NCBI GenBank assembly: GCA_006538405.1 | Contig: BJKQ01000015.1 | Coordinates: forward strand, 62,001 to 126,000 | From: Hansfordia pulvinata | Lineage: Eukaryota > Ascomycota > Sordariomycetes > Xylariales | Direction: 5' to 3' | Length of the DNA: 64,000 bases | Shown: piece by piece, positions 60,538-64,000 of the stretch | How positions within the stretch are numbered: position 1 is the stretch's first letter | How the letters are laid out: every line of letters starts with the position of its first letter | Notes under the pieces: generated by a model | Told to the model about the DNA's origin: nothing | The model's input: the letters and a program-made list of their open reading frames with translations, nothing else | The model's database searches: none | Translations under genes and position numbers: made by a program

Positions 60538-62840
60538 GCGATGATGACACCGCGTCCGGCAGAAGACAAGATTCGCTGTTGGGACATGACGGCTTATACC
60601 AGGCAGACCACCCTCCGAGAGCAAGATCTGAGTGGCCTGACAGCCTGGCCGCCGATTGGACGGACGAGCGCAGCAGTTCACGATACTCGAAGGGAGGAAC
60701 TACCATACACAACTTCAAGCGAGTCCCCTGCGACAGGGTGTGCTCAATCTCACTCGCAGCATAATGATATGTTTCCAATAGGCCCCAAGCACCGGCTCAT
60801 GTGACAAGCCAGGTGACAGCGAGTGACCCAAGGATTGCCGGACCCAATTGATGAGGACTGACAAGGTTTTTTCAATTTTGCTTCATTGTCCACACTTGCT
60901 CGCTGTAAGGCATAACGAGACGGCAAGCTCTAGCATATGTTGAAGCGGATGGAACGAATGCGTCTCTGCATTGTTTCTCCATGTCACTGAACCTCTCATC
61001 TCCACGCGCCGGTTGGCGATAGAGCAGGGCTACGAGCGGCGACAGGCCGGCAGACTTACCGTCGACACGACTGTCCTGGTCCTCGGTTTCTTTCTCTGCG
61101 CCCGCCAGCTGGTGATGCGGGGAGCCGGGATTGCAGGACCTTCTTTTCTTTGTCAACAAAGGCGTAGGGAGGATGCGTGGTGTCGCCTGCACTGTCGTCG
61201 CGAGTTGGTGGGGGAGGTGAAGATGAAGAATGAGGACGACCGGCGACGGGTGCGATCCGAGTTTTATTGCAGGACGTTGGGTGATGGGATGGAGGCTGGA
61301 GTGGAGGCCGGCCCGCGGGCGTTGGCGACCCAGCTGCCAGCAGGTGGAGTCCCGCCCCTGGGAAAGGCACCTATTTTAAAGGTACCTACGAGTACCCAGC
61401 ACGACCTACCTCACGTAGTCCCGTCCCCGTACGCGTACTATGATCGCAGCGATCATGTCGTAGCGGAGGTTGGAACTTGGATATACCTCTGAATTGTAGG
61501 TGATTTCCTAGTGGGTCTTCGCTAGCTGTGGGAAAAGAGAAGACGATGCAATTGTTCAAGTTCAACATAATGGGGCGATGGCCAATTTCTCATGAACTTG
61601 GCCGTGGCATTTCATTTTCGCAGCAGGTGCGTATGTTCTTACCAGTGGTAGGTATCCGTAGAGTGGCAGGGCACTGATAGACCCGACGGCCTCGGCGGGT
61701 GCAGGAGGCCCATGGGTAGGGTACCTACCTCCCATACACGTCCACTGAAACCCCAACGAGCACTCGCTGTCTCTGCTCTCCAATGCCTTAGGGAGGCCTA
61801 GGAGACCACGATTAACAGCCGAAGCTAACGGGATGAGAGTGGAGCTTTGCCTCAGAGCTCTGGCAGAGTATTCGTCACTTATGCTCCGCGTCGTGTAAGT
61901 CACGTCCTCTCGGGATATTCAGACTTGGGATCCTCCTTTCCAGCAAGTATTCTGCATATCACTCGACGGAAGAGGTCCGCGGGTGTAGTAATCTTCGAAT
62001 TGCAAATCAGCATTGCATTTGATGCCTATACCTTTGTGCCACGCGTCATCCCACGTGCAGAAAGCCGGGCTGCGTTCACCGGCTTAGGTGGCCGCATCTC
62101 AGACTCCAGCCAAGCTTGGTGGGGTTGGACGCTGACTGTAGACCGGAGTACTTCTGATCGGCTGCTAGGTAGATTGAGCCAGACGTGTACCCGCTTCTCA
62201 GCTTCCTGACGCTGCTCTCGAGGGGCTAGAAGCTGACGAGTTAAAGGTACCCTCGGGAGGCTTCGATACTTACTGTCAAGACTAAAGATACTTTCTCGCT
62301 CTGCCTGGCTGGGTGGCATTGTGGCAACCCCCCAAGCATCTTGAAACCGGGACCTCTTCTACGCCGAACCTCCAGCACTGATTTCCAACTTCATCGACAA
62401 GCACAGCAACGCCGTTTTGGACAGCAGCGACGACAACGAGGACAGAGGACAAGCTGGACCCATCCACCCGCCAGCCTGGAAACCCAGCGTCAAGTTACCC
62501 CACGGTCTGCGTAGCTCCAGCTACCATTCCCCCCCGCCCATCCGACAGCTTCGCGCTCCCCCACGGCCCCGACGCCTCGAGGTTCAACCGCCATCAACTA
62601 TTTAGAGACGGGCCCTTGATATTGCACCGCGACCTTGCTCGAAGGGGTGCTTCCAATTTGAAGACACTCAGCGACAACCAAGACAGCATCTGCGACAGTG
62701 GAGGCCGATAGCTCGCGTCTGGCTGCCGCCACCACTGACTTTCGACCTTCCGCTACCAGCTCGGCGCCATCTGCCGCGCGTCGCCACGCAGCCAATTCTT
62801 CGCCCTCAGCGGCATGATATGACCTAACCGACCCGCCGTC
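60538..62840. other. Intergenic, glo2 to hid1
   Basis: 2.3 kb of tandem spacing. No supported gene. A TACGAGTACC motif lies at about 61386, an outlier of the desert motif family within the gene-dense block. The last few hundred bases are the probable leader of hid1. Confidence 0.55.
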
Positions 62841-64000
62841 ATGGGTGCCAGCGACTCCAAGCTCGTCTTCAAGAAGGGCATCTTTCGGTTGTCTGAGGAG
62901 CGACACATACCCGCCGACGATCCCTACTGGACTTCGGTGCGTTTTGTGTCTTCTGATCTTCGTGCCCCGCCCCCATCGACCCCAGCTTTGCCGCTGTCAT
63001 TGATCGGGCGCCCGTGATCCGGAACTTTTATCGAAACCACTTGCTGACTTGCCATCTCAGTTTTGGGAACTCCCCGAGTCGTCCGAGGATATCTTCAGCC
63101 TCTTCGCCCCTGCCGACATTCGACGAACCCGCGACAGAGCCATAGAAAATATAGAAACCCTCGTGCTGGCTGTCACCTCCCGCCTTTTCTTGCTGCGCCA
63201 CCACCCGTCCTTCCCCGACCCCGAGCTTGCCCCCGAGCGCGACGCCCTCAACTGCATTCGCGTTCTGACCCGCGTCCTGCCATACCTCTACGAAGTCGAT
63301 CAGCTGCAATCTTGGGAGGACAAGTTCTTCTGGGGCACCCGGAGGAAACGCACCCGACGCTCCGCCATTGCCAACGAGGTTTTGTTCGACGAGGCCCAGG
63401 AGGACGAGGAAGCTCCCGAGACGCGCTCACCCGTCGACGAGTTCGAGGACGTGAAGCCCCTAGGAGAGGAGCTCATCGATACTCTGCTCGACCTGCTCTT
63501 CTTCTCCGACTTGACAGTCCCCAGACAGGCAAATGGCAAGCCCAAAGTCACCTATGCCATCTGGCAAAGCGGCGTCGGCTGCAACACGGCGGTCCCCACC
63601 ACCAAGGAGTTCGAGAGCAATCGTTGCGAGATTCTGCGCTTGCTGCTCACCATGACCAGCCAGAGCATGTACATGTCTCCCAATCTCCTGCCCACCAAAG
63701 GCACCAAGGCCCTGACCTACATCTGCTCGTGCCCCGAGAAACAGGTCGTCTTGTCTGTCCTCTGCTCGCTGCTCAATACCGTAAGTCTTGAGTAAGCCTC
63801 GTCGTCTAGAAACCCGCTAATACTTCTTCAAGACCCTCAAGTACAATCCTGCAAGCTGGCGCGTTCCCTACAATACGCTGGTCTTCAAGGATCCCAAGGA
63901 GATTCTCGTGACTTATACCCTGCAGTTTCTGCTGGTCGTCTTACTCTACCCGATCCCAGAGCCAGCGACAGGATCTCCAGCCAAGAACTACTACCGGCAT
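62841..64000 (+). CDS. hid1: Hid1 family protein (partial, runs off the window)
   Basis: Exons 62841-62936, 63061-63780 and 63833 to the window end, with GTGCGT and GTAAGT donors. The 328 residues seen are an N-terminal fragment; the family is usually 750-900 residues. It begins MGASDSKLVFKKGIFRLSEE, a perfect N-myristoylation context (Gly2, Ser6), then DPYWTSFWELPESSEDIFSL and DIRRTRDRAIENIETLVLAV, which mark the Hid1/dymeclin-like family. In animals Hid1 is a myristoylated Golgi protein needed for dense-core vesicle and secretory cargo sorting; fungal relatives (Ecm30 group) are less studied. There is an acidic insert (EAQEDEEAPETRSPVDEFED) near residue 130. Family call firm, fungal role inferred. 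Confidence 0.92.

Noticed and set aside
1..64000. tRNA genes, rRNA, CRISPR arrays, secondary-metabolite cluster
   Set aside because: No B-box-type tRNA pattern, spaced repeat array, PKS/NRPS domain or rRNA motif could be read; scattered GGTTCGA-like words lacked the rest of a tRNA.

Overview
This is nuclear DNA of a filamentous ascomycete (Pezizomycotina), most likely a Sordariomycete and perhaps Hypocreales; the order is an inference. The evidence is short GT-AG introns with CTAAC/CTGAC-like branch sites, a fungal saccharopine reductase (alpha-aminoadipate lysine pathway), and typical fungal versions of Mub1/SamB, Zrg17, Las1 and Hid1. I recognise no virus, CRISPR array, rRNA or tRNA.

Layout. 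1-3 kb: MYND-finger protein Mub1/SamB (minus). 3-12.8 kb: a gene-free stretch containing a 457-bp inverted-repeat element with an 8-bp target duplication. 12.8-25 kb: gene cluster with the CDF-type zinc transporter Zrg17 (minus), a protein with two membrane spans (plus), the N-terminal protein methyltransferase Ntm1/Tae1 (plus), an unrecognised membrane-anchored protein (minus) and a disordered fungal protein (minus). 24.5-46.6 kb: a 22-kb gene desert of ordinary base composition, rich in microsatellites, G/C runs and a recurring TACGAG/CTCGTA palindromic motif. 46.6-48.5 kb: a six-exon pfkB sugar kinase (minus). 48.5-52.9 kb: mostly empty, with a possible decayed ankyrin-like relic. 52.9-64 kb: a dense housekeeping block with LYS9, LAS1, a small nuclear-type protein, glyoxalase II and the start of HID1.

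The conserved genes are unrelated housekeeping functions: lysine synthesis, ITS2 rRNA processing, methylglyoxal detoxification, ER zinc supply, ubiquitin adaptor, N-terminal methylation and Golgi/secretory trafficking. They do not form a pathway cluster.

Two points affect how the sequence should be used. First, four conserved genes carry five single-base frameshifts, and every one is explained by a G or C run of five that should have six. This suggests consensus errors, not pseudogenes. Second, the deserts have a strong, unexplained short palindromic motif vocabulary that is almost absent from coding DNA.
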